Assembly (NCBI GenBank): GCA_003415625.1
Contig: PYIU01000007.1
Span: forward strand, 1,240,001-1,304,000
Length of the DNA stretch: 64,000 nt
From: Aquanectria penicillioides
Taxonomy: Eukaryota > Ascomycota > Sordariomycetes > Hypocreales > Nectriaceae
Direction of reading: 5' to 3'
Both the position numbers and the translations under genes were made by a program. The notes below the pieces were generated by a model. It did no database searches, was not told the origin of the DNA, and saw nothing but the letters and a program-made list of their open reading frames with translations. The first letter of the stretch is position 1. Each line of letters starts with the position of its first letter. This document shows, piece after piece, positions 37,143-49,140 of the stretch.

Positions 37143-38576
37143 ATGGCAAAGACAAAGCGGCTAATGTCCTCTCTTCAGCTATGTCTCGCCCACTACTGCG
37201 ACCTTCACGGGCCGACACCCCTCATGGTCACAGAGGGTCTTTCAGCCTCGTGCACTATTTGCTATGAAGATGGCGTCCCTCCAGTTACCGCCGACGGCCG
37301 ACCTCGAACCAGTGCACAGCAAACTGGAACCACCCCTCAGTCATCAACCGCCCTCAACGAAGCCTTGAAGAAACTCAGCGTCGGGCGAAGTTCGTCCGCT
37401 CCAGCTTCCGAGCTAGATGCCCAGGCTCAGCGGGCGGCCCTATTGCGATCCTCCAGCTCCGGCGCTGCCGCAAATCATTCTGCCATCGACACCCCTCCCG
37501 AGAGTCCGCGACCAGCACAGTCCCAGACATCCCGCCGCGACTCGAGTTTCCGGCGCACCTATGACGAGACGGTTACCAAGAAGCAGGGACCTTGCGACAA
37601 CTGCGCCATGACTCTCCCGCCGCGACAACAGGGAGGTTCAGGCAACGTCCAGTTTGCCGCCAACACTCGGGGCCCGACGTTGCGAACACGCGCTCCCGCG
37701 GAGCGGGTGTTTGGTGCTGGGGGCCAGACATCACCTCCCAGCTCCCAGACCTCAAGTGACACCGACGGGGAGCGGGACGAGGGGCCCCGGGCACGCAAGC
37801 GGACCACACCCTCCACCTCCAACAGCTCCCGCGACACCTCCCGATCCAGCACATCAACCATGGCGGATCGCACGCCCTTTCATGTTCACTACGTTGATTA
37901 CACCTCAACCCACGACCCGGTGCTCCCTGATTCCTTTTCCCTCATCCGCGCTTCCTGCCTGCGCACTCTGTCTTTCGAGACGCTGCCTCGCGCCCCTGCA
38001 ACCGCCACCCCCACGTCGCCCCTATCAACCACGTCCCCGGCTTTTGTCACCACGCAAAGCGCGGGATCGGCAGTGTCGGGTGGGCCCATCTTCTTTGGGG
38101 ACGCCCTCGCAGGCTACACCACCGCCTACATCTTTCGGATCCCAGACGTCCATGCCCGCGGCCACAAGCGCGTCTACGCCTTCTTGGCCCTTAGCACGCA
38201 TAGAGAGCGTCTTGCCATGAAGACCTTCGCCATCGTGTCTGCCGCCTTCCGCGACCTCGCCAGCTGGATCCAGCAGCTTGCCGAAGCCGAGGCTGAGCGC
38301 GTGGCAGAATCGTCGCCCATCGGCAGCAGCCTCTTCAGTGGCGGCCCGGCGGTTCAGCAGCCAGCGGCAGAAACCACAGCCGCCCCGGATCGTGGAGGTA
38401 GCAGCTTTCTGACAGGTGGGAGCGGATTCACCCGAAGGATGGGTGGAGGGGGCGGTGCCTCGGCTCCCAAGGCCCGTGGCCTGGCGGAGATTGTCGGGCA
38501 ACCAGACATCTTCATCGAGTTGCACCGCCGCTTCGTCCACCTTCTCTTTGAGGTGGGCGTTACTCTGAGCTCATAA
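37143..38576 (+). CDS. lst7: Lst7/folliculin-like protein
   Basis: Single exon, 477 residues. The N-terminus LCLAHYCDLHGPTPLM is the hallmark start of the folliculin longin domain, followed by a cysteine pair of the family (CTICYEDG). A Ser/Pro/Gln-rich linker covers about residues 50-145, with a second pair at DNCAMTL. The longin core continues from HVHYVDYTSTHDPVLPDSFS through RASCLRTLSFE and IFFGDALAGYTTAYIFRIPD to GHKRVYAFLALSTHRE. It ends with FIELHRRFVHLLFEVGVTLS. Lst7 pairs with Lst4 as a vacuolar GAP-type complex that signals amino-acid status to TORC1. Fungal Lst7 proteins typically lack the C-terminal DENN part of human folliculin, as here. The ATG at 37143 is preceded by ACAG, so a leader intron, or use of the Met at 37164 (MSSLQL), is possible. 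Confidence 0.87.
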   Translation: MAKTKRLMSSLQLCLAHYCDLHGPTPLMVTEGLSASCTICYEDGVPPVTADGRPRTSAQQTGTTPQSSTALNEALKKLSVGRSSSAPASELDAQAQRAALLRSSSSGAAANHSAIDTPPESPRPAQSQTSRRDSSFRRTYDETVTKKQGPCDNCAMTLPPRQQGGSGNVQFAANTRGPTLRTRAPAERVFGAGGQTSPPSSQTSSDTDGERDEGPRARKRTTPSTSNSSRDTSRSSTSTMADRTPFHVHYVDYTSTHDPVLPDSFSLIRASCLRTLSFETLPRAPATATPTSPLSTTSPAFVTTQSAGSAVSGGPIFFGDALAGYTTAYIFRIPDVHARGHKRVYAFLALSTHRERLAMKTFAIVSAAFRDLASWIQQLAEAEAERVAESSPIGSSLFSGGPAVQQPAAETTAAPDRGGSSFLTGGSGFTRRMGGGGGASAPKARGLAEIVGQPDIFIELHRRFVHLLFEVGVTLSS

Positions 38577-40018
38577 AAAGAGCCGCACATGCCAATCTTG
38601 TTGCATGCATTATACGTTTTTGCGCGCCTGTCGCAGTCCTCCGCTGCGGGGACGCCCTGGCGTGTGTGTGTTTCTCTGTCTTGCAGAGAGATTCAACGTC
38701 GGTTGACAGCGGAACTGGTTTCCCTGGCCCTCTCCCTAATAATCTTTCGGGTAGAAAACCGCCTGTAACCGTCAAAAAAATGAGAACTGATCGATACCCC
38801 GAAAACTCAATTCAGGATGGACGGGAAAAAAAAGACGCCTGTTTCGAGTTTGTACTTCTAGTCCGCATGTTTGATTTCCGCATTGGAGAGAGTTGTTCTC
38901 GTTTCTCTATCATATCGCAGCCGAGCGAGCTTTGTTTTTTCACTGTTGAATTTTCTTCCTTTTTTTTTTCTTTACTTATGTTTCTTTTTACTTGGCAAGC
39001 ATGATTGGGAGGCAGTATCAAAATAGACGCGTGGATCGGAATGGGAAAACCCAAAATCAGGAATGAGTCAGGGCAACGGAGTTTTCGGGATGGAGATAAT
39101 ATCTCTTTGTTTCTTTTTCATTTTTTTGTTCATTTTTTTTTGTCGACCCTCATTCGTCATCCATGAAGCAGAGGATGACCCAAGTATCACGACCAGGATT
39201 GGCAGCGACATACCCCATTACTGCAAGAGATGGAACAATTAGGTTTTTGGGTTTTCTTGCCTACGTTGGACAAGGTAGCAAGCTGGAAGGCCTCTCTGCG
39301 AGGGGACCGATGGGTATGGGATAAGGAATGGAACGGGATGGGATCCTACGATAGACGGAGGAAAAATCAACCACTGGCTTTCACGATTTTTGAACCTGAA
39401 TCAATTGCCGAGCCCTTCATACTGTGAATGCGTAGTTTGTGAAATGTAGTCTACGTAGGCAACCCACTTGCGGGACCACCTGATACCATGTCAAACTAGT
39501 CGTCTGTGGAGCGTGTGGCTGCTCTGCGTGCTACGATTTGGCTTGTTGATAGGTCAGATGAAGCTTGTGCATTGACTGGACAGAAAAACACCGCGGAGAG
39601 GAGGACAGCAAACTCTCAACTCGCAAGCACCAAAGCTGCGCACTCCCTCACAAGATACAACACATATGCACGCCCATTGGAAAACCCAAAACGCCCGTCG
39701 ATTCTATTCTAGGGACAGCCGAGTTAGTTGCAGTAACATATTCCGTTTCCGCCTGCCTCCCCATGCCTATTACAAAGACCCTTATCCCGCCAAATCCTGA
39801 TGTCAACCCCGCGCTGTGACAGCTACCCCTCCCCCCGTTGCCTTCTCCATGTCCCCCATGCCCCAGAGGCGTGGGTGGTTGATTTCGCTCGTGTATATTT
39901 TCCCGGTCCGGAAATAACCCCCAGATTAGGTTGTACAGCGGAGAATACATGCACGCGTCGTCGCGTAGCATTGCAGATTCCTGGCGATCCCAAGGGACGA
40001 CAAAGCAAAACTCCAAGC
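38577..40018. other. Convergent intergenic region, Lst7-like to rpt3
   Basis: About 1.44 kb between two convergent stop codons. It contains T-rich tracts (about 38930-38980 and 39110-39140), probably 3' UTR sequence. I found no gene. Confidence 0.45.
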
Positions 40019-41469
40019 TTATTTGTAGAAGTCGAACTTGTTCTCGTCGCTGGTGCCCTTGACCTGGCTTGAGTAGGCGTCCTCAAGATCGCTCTGAATG
40101 ATGTTGTAACGGTTCTTACGGACGGCACGGAGGCCGGCCTCCTGCATGATGGCGGCGATGACGGCTCCGGAAAGGGGATCGTTGCGGACGATGAGGGAGT
40201 CAAGGTCGACTTCGGGAGCAAGACTCATCTTGCCCGCGATGGTGCTGAAAATTAGGCGACGCTCACGTCGGTCGCGCAGGGAGGGGAACTCAATCTTTCG
40301 GTCGAGACGGCCGGGACGAAGAAGAGCGGGATCGAGGGTGTCGGCTCGGTTGGTGGCCATGATGACCTTAACGTTGGAGGTCTGGTCGAAACCATCCATC
40401 TGGTTCAGAAGCTCCAGCAGAATACGCTGGACCTCACGATCGGCACCGGTCTGGGCATCGAAACGCTTGGTGGCGATGGCATCAATCTCATCGATGAAGA
40501 TGATAGCAGGCGAGTTCTCTCGGGCCATACGGAAGACGTCGCGAACCATGCGGGGACCCTCGCCGAGATACTTCTGGACAAACTCGGAACCAACGACACG
40601 AATGAAGCTGGCAGTAGTTGAGTTGGCGACGGCCTTGACCAACATGGTCTTGCCGGTACCGGGGGGCCGTAGAGCAGGACACCGCGAGGAGGGTCAATAC
40701 CAATCTGCTTGTAGAGATCGAAGTGAGTCAAGGGCAGTTCGACAGCTTCACGAATCTCCTGCTTCTGCATGTCGAGACCGCCGACGTCAGCGTACGTCAC
40801 ATCGGGCTTCTCATCGGCACCAAGCATGGCGATGGAGGAATCGGCCTCGGGAGGGAGTATATCGACGAGGGCGTTGGAGTGTCGGTGGAGGGCAACGGAT
40901 GAGGAGGCCTTGAGCTTCTCGCGGTCAAGCGTTGAGAGGATTCGGACGACATAGTTGGATCCAGTGCTAGACTGAACGATGCCAGTGCTGGGAGACGAAG
41001 CAGTTAGTTTTGGTGCGAGGACGGAAAAAGGGCAGGGGAGAATCTACTTTTGGTCGATGGCCTCCATGAATTGGCCGATGACCAGAGGTACGCTCTGAAT
41101 CCGCTTGATCTCCTCTTGGGCCCGCACAAGCTCGCGCTTCAAACTCCTGGTGATATTTAGCAGCTGCACAGACATAGCTGGATGAAGTTTCCTGCAGGGG
41201 TAACAAACCTTTGTTCATCCTTGATGTATTCTTCCTGTAGCTGGATGTATCTATGCGCACCGTCCATTAGTCACTGTCATCTCGAGAGTCCGTTGCTGGA
41301 TCGGGATTTCCTACTCTAATTGCCGCTGAAGCTTCTTGAGGTTTGCATACTCGTCACCGCCGTCCGTTGTCACACCCTCGAAGTTGTCAATGGTCGGGAT
41401 GGTGGAGGGCGCGGCCTTCTTGTGAGGCGGGACGTTGCCGGCCGGGGTCTCGACAGCGATGTCGCCCAT
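40019..41469 (-). CDS. rpt3: 26S proteasome regulatory ATPase Rpt3 (one-base frameshift)
   Basis: Four exons on the minus strand: 41469-41315, 41250-41209, 41146-41048 and 40987-40019. Introns are 64, 62 and 60 nt. The spliced product is 421 residues once one missing base is restored (yeast Rpt3 is 428). Exon 1 gives [20 protein letters not shown]. Exon 2 is a 42-nt micro-exon in the coiled coil ([14 protein letters not shown]). Exon 3 gives [20 protein letters not shown], and exon 4 the OB and AAA domains: GVLLYGPP, Walker [10 protein letters not shown], second region of homology [17 protein letters not shown], and the C-terminal HbYX-type end FDFYK that docks in the 20S alpha ring. After GVLLYGPP the frame breaks; [13 protein letters not shown] continues in the next frame. 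The break is inside Walker A at a run of six C and two G (coding strand, about 40659-40666). Rpt3 is essential, so a sequence error is the likely cause. Confidence 0.95.
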
Positions 41470-42461
41470 GTTTGCGGTTCTGGAGGGGGGGTATCGGGCT
41501 GCGGTCCTGTGGTGATGTGATTCGTCGTGGGTCTGTATCGGGGTAGGGGAGGAGGGTCGTCAGTCGTAGGGAGAGAGATCGTTGATGTTGTGGTTTGTGA
41601 TGGTCAAGCTTGGATTTGATGCCAGTCGACCAGGCGCCAACGACTACGACGACACACCAGAGCTATGGTCACCTTTCGCCTTCAGTCGGGCTTAGTCATC
41701 CGCCTTGGTTGAGCCAGAGCGGGCCAGACCTACCTCGAAATGGGCACTCACGTGACTGGAGATGTCAATGGAAGGGACGAGTGGATGAGAGGGCCCAAAG
41801 CATTGTGATTGGCTGGCAGAGCTGCAAGGCTCCAAGGCTCCAAGGCCCCCAAGGCGCCGACAAACCCCAGAGCTTGTGCCCCAAAGGGGTGCCTTGAGGC
41901 TGGGGTTGGATTCAGCCACAGCATGGGATTGGCCGAAGATAGGTGGTCGAACTCCACACGAGCCCCCACTGAGCCTCCACCGCCAGCCTTCGTCCCTTCC
42001 AACTCCGTCCTCCGTGCTATGTAATCGGCACGCCAGTGTGGGGACGCTTGGTACAAAGGAGCTACAGTGAACGGAAAAGCACGGGTACAGGGCGCCCAAC
42101 TTGGCACGGAGTAGGACATGGCACATGTTGGGAGTTTCTGGGCCATGGACTTTGGGGGAAAGCGGAGCGCGGTTGACTCTGGAGTGCCTTAGCGGCCCAT
42201 TTCTGGGCCTTTGATGAGCCATGATGGGCCAGCGATGGGGCTTGATATGGGGGCCTTGGGAGGGCCTCAGCAGCCTACTCCGTCGAGCGGCTTCGCTCAT
42301 GGGACCAGATCCTTGTCCAGCGGCGAGTGAGGTCACTCCCATGTCATGCTACGATTTGCCGGATACCTGGCGCTGATAAGCTTTCCCCGCGTTTCTGGGT
42401 GAGGAACCCTATGACAGGAGAAGTATTCCGTGTTGGCGGTACGGTATAGAGCAGTCTGGCC

Positions 42462-42481
42462 TGGGCTGGGCTGGGCTGGGA
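42462..42481. repeat. GGGCT pentamer repeat
   Basis: Four tandem units of the form TGGGC. Confidence 0.7.
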
Positions 42482-42639
42482 AGTCGTAGACTGCTGACGG
42501 TTGGTGAGTTAGCTGCCATGATCCATGCCGTGGCCCATGGTTTATGGCGCCGAGGTACCCTTGGTGCATTGCATCAGGTAAAGCCTAAGGAACATGCTGC
42601 GTACGGGCGGTGCCTCTGCCCCCGTCCGGCGGTAGGTAT

Positions 42640-42720
42640 GTGTGGGCATGTGGGCGTGTGGGCGTGTGGGCGTGTGTGTTTGTCTGCTTGCGTGCTTGCG
42701 TGCTTGCGTGCTTGTGTGTG
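42640..42720. repeat. GT-rich minisatellite
   Basis: Two adjoining repeat types: units of GGGCGTGT followed by units of GCTTGCGT, ending in a short GT run. Confidence 0.75.
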
Positions 42721-43368
42721 AATCTTGGGTGTGTGTCGTGCCTTTGGCTGCTCATGTCGTTTGGTTTGGATCGGTTTGGCTTTGGCTTTGGGTTGGTCTG
42801 GCTGCGATTTGGTTGGGTTGGTTGAGCCGCCCCAAGGCCCCAAAGCCGCCAAAGCCCCAGAGAGGCAGGGGACCGGGTCGAGCCCGGGCGTGCTTGGGCT
42901 TGCCTTTGTGTGGCTTATCGGTGGGTGGAGGGAGGGTCGGGATGCGTGGTGAGCGAATGTGGATGTGGATGGGCATGGTGTGTGTGCATGGAGGGTGAGT
43001 CTGGCGAGTCACTTGCCTGCTCACGGGATGATGCGGCAATGAATCACTGGCCCATAGGCGGCCGGGACTCGACAAGTCACCAGTCACTTGCATCTTGAAA
43101 CCGTCCAAGTCGGCTGTCATTCTCTCCTTCTTTTCCTTCCCAACTCGCCTCACCTCACATTAGAGTCTTCTTTCTCCTCCTCTTGCTCTCTCTCCACGAG
43201 CACAGTCTCCCGTCCTGTGTTGCGTCATTCTATTAGAGCCCGCCGGTCCCCTCTGTCTCTGTCTGCTGCCTACCCCTCGTTCCCCTTCCGGCCGCAATCG
43301 TATCGAGCCGTATCATCCCCTCCACGTCCGCCTCCGCAGAGCCGCCTCCGCAGGCTCCCACCCTCGCC

Positions 43369-44065
43369 ATGTCGTCCTCCATCGCCATCCCCGCAGGGCC
43401 GTCGGCCACTCATTCCTACCGCCAATCTCCCAAGGGCACCAGCTCGTCCGCCGACAGCCCCTACTCCAGCTCGCCTTCATCGTCGCCGCCGTCGGCCCGC
43501 AAGAGCAAGGCGTTGCACACCCGCCGCCCGAGCCTCCTGAGTACGTCTGCACCTGTATCTTGAGATCCCCTCACCTGACCTCCCAGGCCCTGCGATGGCA
43601 TGGTTGTCTCAGATGGGGGAGATGGGGGGATCAAAGAAAAACTACTCCCTTATTGTGACATGCTTGGCTAACCGGCTTCGCAGGCTCCGCCCTCTCCAAG
43701 GAGGAATGCACCGTCATTAACATCGGCGATCCAGACGGCCCTCCTCGCCTGGTACGTGCCCTCCGATCTCATGCCACGGACCCATGGGGGGACTCCCGCC
43801 TGGCTCCGATACCTCCGGCTGGTTGCCACTAACTAACTCAACCTACAGATTTCGTACCTTTCGTCCAGCCAAGGCTTCGCTTGGAACCCGGGTACGTTTC
43901 GCGTGTCTCAGACCTGCATCTGTCCTTGACTAACGACCGTGGTGTCTAGAAATCTTCCTACCCTCCTACGTCGACTGCGATTACGTTCCTTTGGAGAACC
44001 GTCGAGACCCCGTGCACGAGATCCTCCTCAGCGAAGAAGAGTCCAAGAACCTGCTGCCACATTAA
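43369..44065 (+). CDS. Small four-exon protein of unknown function
   Basis: Four exons, 43369-43540, 43684-43751, 43849-43891 and 43950-44065, joined by introns of 143, 97 and 58 nt. All three donors are GTACGT and the acceptors are GCAG, ACAG and CTAG; CTAAC-type branch sites precede the second and third acceptors. The phases fit and give 132 residues ending at a TAA. Residues 1-58 are Ser/Pro-rich and probably disordered (SSSADSPYSSSPSSSPPSAR). Residues 59-132 are compact and look conserved: ALSKEECTVINIGDPDGPPR, LISYLSSSQGFAWNP, EIFLPSYVDCDYVPLENRRD and EILLSEEESKNLLPH. There is no signal peptide or membrane segment. I cannot name the family. The consistent splice pattern and the ordered C-terminal half are why I call it a gene; no single frame here is long enough to show it. 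Confidence 0.72.
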
Positions 44066-47000
44066 CTTGGCTCCCTTACTCCTTCTCCACGTATACCCGG
44101 ATCGGTTCGATTCTTCGACTTAGACATTTCCTTCTCGCGAGACTCTCGACTTGATATTTTACATTGATTCCTTTTTCCTTGGCATCCCGATTATCGCCAT
44201 TGTTCTTCTACTCGACTGGACAAGGAGTTTCGCTGCCGCCTGGCAGCTCGGTAGCACTGTTTGACGGAGTAATTTGGATGGGGGCATCCCTGTCAATTGA
44301 CTTGACAGCCTCACTTTGGGATTGGGTTTGGACGGAGTACATCAGACATGGTGGAGCACTCATGACGTTTATGCGACCAACATAGCCTGGCAGATTGGGT
44401 TTGGGATCGGGGTGCATACCCTGGACTGGCAGGGCCCCTCGGAGTTATTGGTCCTTCAGATTGCGTTTGTTCTTTTCTTTCCTTTCCGCTTTTTATCTTG
44501 TTAGCCGTTCAACTGAGTCGCCGGACAGGCAGATGGACGGTGGCGTTGTGGATTCATTGGTTGTCGGTTACTCTCCTCAAATTTACCATGGTTTTAGTTG
44601 AACAATCATTGCAACGCACTGCAGCTCATGAGTGCCAGTACTGCTGGTCGCCGAATCGTAACTATGGCCTGACTAAGTCCGAAGAGTCGTTCAATGAGAT
44701 GTGTACAGTCTACTTGACCTACCTTCACAATTTCGCCTTTTAGCCTGAACGAGCTTTGAGGTCATTCAGGTGCACTTCCAGCAGCAAATTGCCACATTGC
44801 TGACGGGGAATCGGCGAGCCCGCAGCACACATCCCTGCCGAATGCGGATAAGTGAGACGTCGGGTCATCATGAGAACACGAGCAGGAAAAGAAAATAGGG
44901 GAAATAAAATAAACTGGAATAGGAAATTGATAGCATTCAAAATAGAAACCCGTGCGATAATGGTTGCCTCGACTATGCGAATGGGGATGGCACTTGGTTA
45001 AATACTGCACTGCAGCGAAATTTGCAGCAGCTCTCCCTTCGACTCGCCGTACATGCAGCCCATGGATTTCGTAGGCGTCCTTCTATGCCGTAACTGAGCA
45101 CCTCGGACAAGATCCTCTATGGGCCGAACTAGTGACAAACCTTCTCGGTAGCTTAACCGACCACCTTCTGTTTCTGACAATAAAATCACGGGAATCAGCC
45201 GATTGTTTTTTGCCTTTGTCAATGCTATGGTAGTCTATGATCTTGATGAGGCTACGCAAAGAATGTGTGGATGTATAATCCAGCGAGATCAAATAGTTGT
45301 GTGTCATGCACGACGCTATACAGCCATGATGCGATGAGAGTGAGCCACCTACAATTTAAACATTTTAGTGCATATCTTTGTGGGAAATTGGTGTTCTGGG
45401 GAGTTTTCTGTCCCGAACCTTGCAGAATCATCAGAACAACAATGAATAACATCAATTGATTATATTCAAACTAAGTCCCATTTCGGAGAACTAATATCTT
45501 CTTCTTGTTCCCCCGGTGGGGTTACGGAGAAGAAAGTGCCCGCCGACCTCAACTACGGTCTTTGACTTGGTCTTTCAGCACGGAGGACTATCGCCATGTC
45601 CTTCCCAGCCAGTACAAATGTTTCTAGATAAGTCTCAAAGATATCGGAAAGCAAGAGAATTGACATCTGCAATCCGACGATGCTAGGATGGTCCGAATTA
45701 GATCTCCAGCGTTATCAACTTTGAACCTGCTTAACAGATCCCATGGAGATCTGGAGCAATAATTGTTTAGACAATGAATATTTTCAAGCAAATTATCTCA
45801 ATATTTATCCATTTTGTCTCCTAGTAGCGTATTCATTCCTAGTACTAACATATCCACAGCCAGCTAGTCTGGTTTATGAACCGTGGTATGGCCATCATCT
45901 GGGCAGAGATTAATCGATTTTGGTCAGTTTCGTGTGCTTATGTTGATATTTAGACAAATTTGAAAAAGAGATTGAGAAATTTCAAGAATGATCATAGTTC
46001 TTGTTCCCATCATTGTAAATGCGTTGAAGTTCTTGCTGGTGTTGTCATGAATGTACCCACTTCAGCTATTGAATGCATCTCCAACACACATTCCATTTAC
46101 GTAGCTGTCTACTCGTTTCAAGGGTCACTGAAGCCATCATTCATAAGAAACTGGATTTTCTGGTTTCAATTTTGGCAGTTGCTTGCTCAATCATGTTTGT
46201 GAATCGGGCATATCTAAGGAAAGATTTGTGAGGTATGAGTGCTAATCCTTTTGATACCTCGAAATTTAGTCTCCATTAAATGAACAGCAGAATTTAACAC
46301 TACATCAGCTCATAGTAGTGCGTTTGGGGCTGTGAATTACTTTCGTTTATCGGTATCGTCTTGGCAACGGTCATGATTTTTTGTAGAAGTTTCTCGACTC
46401 ACATCATACCATGGATAAAAAATGTTCATTTGATTTGACTGTTTCCAATTCATTCGAGTTTTTATTACCTATCTCAAGTTAGGATGGTGCAGTGTAGCAT
46501 AACTCAGCCTAGCTTCACTGTGCGCAATGGCTATGTTCAAATGAAGAGCTGTAATCATTTTCACATATGTTTCTAAAGTATATAAGGAGATGAGTAAGCT
46601 CATGATTCATTCTGCCTAACTCTGGTGCCATAATTCATGAAAGCACCCCGTGCCCATCGGAAATGAGGGTCATAAAGACAATGTCTGCACTAGCTGTTTA
46701 TTATATCCCTTCATTCAAGCGGCCTTTTTTTTATATCTGATATCTTGATAGTTGTTTCGCTATTGTAGAAGCCTGAAAGGTGACATGGCGTAGAAGTTGG
46801 CATGATCGAGGTCTTGCACATTGTGACGAACGCAGCATGGCCCAATCTAACAAGTTCAGACGATGGATTTCGAAATACTAAACTTGGGTCAAAGAATAAA
46901 TTTATTGAATGACATAAGATGATGTGATGGCGGAAGAATTCATGCTAGCTACGTGAGACTGGTTTCAAAGTTTGGTTTTGGGTTTCCTTCGAAATGAATA

Positions 47001-49140
47001 CTAATCAATTTTGCCGGATGAATGACATTTCAGTACATCAAGCACGACATACTTCATGACCATCACTCATTGAAAGAACTAGAATGAACGATATTTAAAC
47101 AATTATTTACAAGAGACTCCATCTTTCCGTTGTTTACTTTATTGTGTGCCGATGTCTTCCTTTTAGGACGTTGTTTGGACAAGCTCTAGGGTAATCGATT
47201 CATATTGAGCTGGAGCTTCAACTAATTTACACCGGGACGGATCGGATTTTCAGGAGTATAGGAGCATTACTTGAAAACTCGAGAATTTAAAGGAGATCAA
47301 ATGGGTTTGGTGAGCTTGGGAAGTCTTAATGGAGAAATGCATCATGGTCATTTGGACAAGAACTGTGGACATTGTGCCGACGTCTTTATGCTACGGAAGA
47401 CCGCGATTTTTTGGGAGTCAATTACGCCAACAGTGCAAGTTAACATAGATATGACCCCAGATCATGTGAATATGAATTATCGTAAAATACTTGATTCTTC
47501 ATTGTGTAATGTTTCTTTAAGTGGTAGGTCTGCCTCACGGGACCAAATGAGAATTGCCGAGGCAAAGCCAGTGGATCCATATAATAGGACTGTATTATGG
47601 TATCATATCGTGTGGGAATTTTTGCGATTTGGAGTGCTGGGATGTCCCTGCTGCCACGGATTCGTATTATACCTCATGACTGGAAAAAATACTTGGTCAT
47701 CACTGAAATGCCAAATAGTTTTCATGATGCGATGATTCCTTATGGCGAGAGTTAATGTCTCACTCATCGTTACTCCCGTTTGAGAATCGGACACGACAAA
47801 CCTGACCAATAGCTTCGTTTTCGCTGCCAAGTTGGGCAGTCAAGGCCGCACCAGGAACCGGATTCCCCCACCACACCTAGTCTGGAGCCGACAGATAGAT
47901 AAAATGCTGTATGCATCCTTGAACCCTGATTCTTCATGTCTTAAACAAAGAATGTGAGCTATTATGTTGAGTTGCATTCGTTGGCGGCGCTGTGAAAGCG
48001 GCTTTGAGGCGTATGTCACAGAGAAAGGTGTGATAAATGTCACCTCAAGTCGCATTGATGATCCTTGCCCTCTTTTGCACTTCGGAGTTTACTTTGGCTC
48101 TGCGCACTCGAGTTTGGGATGTTTTAGTAATTGGAAATGCAGGTACTACCCTAGAATACTACCTTGTGGCTTTGATGTTTGAGTGTTCACGCCAAGTTCA
48201 ACAAGGCACAGCACAGGTGGAGATGGCCACGACTGGGATGATTGGGCAATGTGCTTTGTGCTCGAGTCAGTTCAAAGCTGTCCCTGGGCATCATTTGTCT
48301 CCTTTCCCAAGCCCCAACCCTCTCGAAGTGCGTCGCAGGCCCCAGTGCCGACCAACGGGACAAGAGACTGTGGTGGTGCCTGTGACAGCGCATGATCAGA
48401 AGCCTGTGCTTGAGACGCTCCAGACACTCCAGACACTCCAGATGTCAATGTCATGCCATGTCAAGATCGCTAGTTAATTCAGCGCCTCCCGAGATCCGAA
48501 AAGGCCAGAACTCCTTTGACACATTCGCAAACCCGCGCCTCAATGGATAGCTTCGGTAGTGTGCTGTAGTGCTCGGGCCCGTGCCGTTGCCTGGCGGAGG
48601 TTGGAGCTGGGATTTCGAGCGGCTGGGCTGCGGTTTTCCAATGGGAGAAGAGAAAACTGCGCCATTGGCGGCGCCGATTTTGCTGTGGCAGTGATCATCG
48701 CTTCCGTGCCTGTTTTGGGGATCGTCCAAGTCTGAAGTCCAGTCCGGATCTTAGTGCCGTGAAACCCGCGTAATTAGTCGTGGGGCACCGGCCGTGTAGC
48801 AGTGGATGGACCGAGTGTCGACAGGCATGGTTTGTGTCGTGTATAAACTGTGACTTTGCCTGACAAGAGCACGGTGGTAGTTAATGTTGCGGTTGCAGTT
48901 TAGGCCCAATTTTATTGTATCTCCGGGCATTACTTCGCTTTTCGACTAGCATTTCTCATGTGCCTTCTGTATTATTTGCATCTATACTCTATGTGCGAAT
49001 ATTACTCCACTGTTGTCCTGCCTCCTGACCGACTACCTACGCTTGTGCGTCGTCCTCTCTCTGTCAGAATGCTCGTGCACGCTTTGCCTCTCGGAACATT
49101 GTAGCGTTTCGGAAGATACTCGTGATGCCTAGTTCTACGT
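44066..49140. other. Second gene-free block, AT-rich in the middle
   Basis: About 5 kb. From about 44.9 to 47.9 kb the sequence is AT-rich with few open frames, as in 24.9-27.9 kb. The one longer frame (47271-47735, 154 codons) gives an unrecognised product without an intron pattern, and I do not call it. The flanks (44.1-44.9 and 48.0-49.1 kb) are closer to normal composition. No terminal repeats or transposon proteins were recognised. Confidence 0.45.

Larger units (their letters stand above)
41470..43368. other. Divergent promoter region, rpt3 and the small four-exon gene
   Basis: About 1.9 kb. The left part should hold the rpt3 promoter. The stretch at 41800-42350 has open frames on both strands without recognisable products. 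A GT-rich minisatellite lies at 42640-42720. The last 250 nt before 43369 is pyrimidine-rich, consistent with a leader. Confidence 0.45.

Noticed and set aside
47271..47735. 154-codon + strand frame in the AT-rich block
   Set aside because: Several Cys and Met residues but no recognisable pattern; isolated in decayed DNA, so probably chance.
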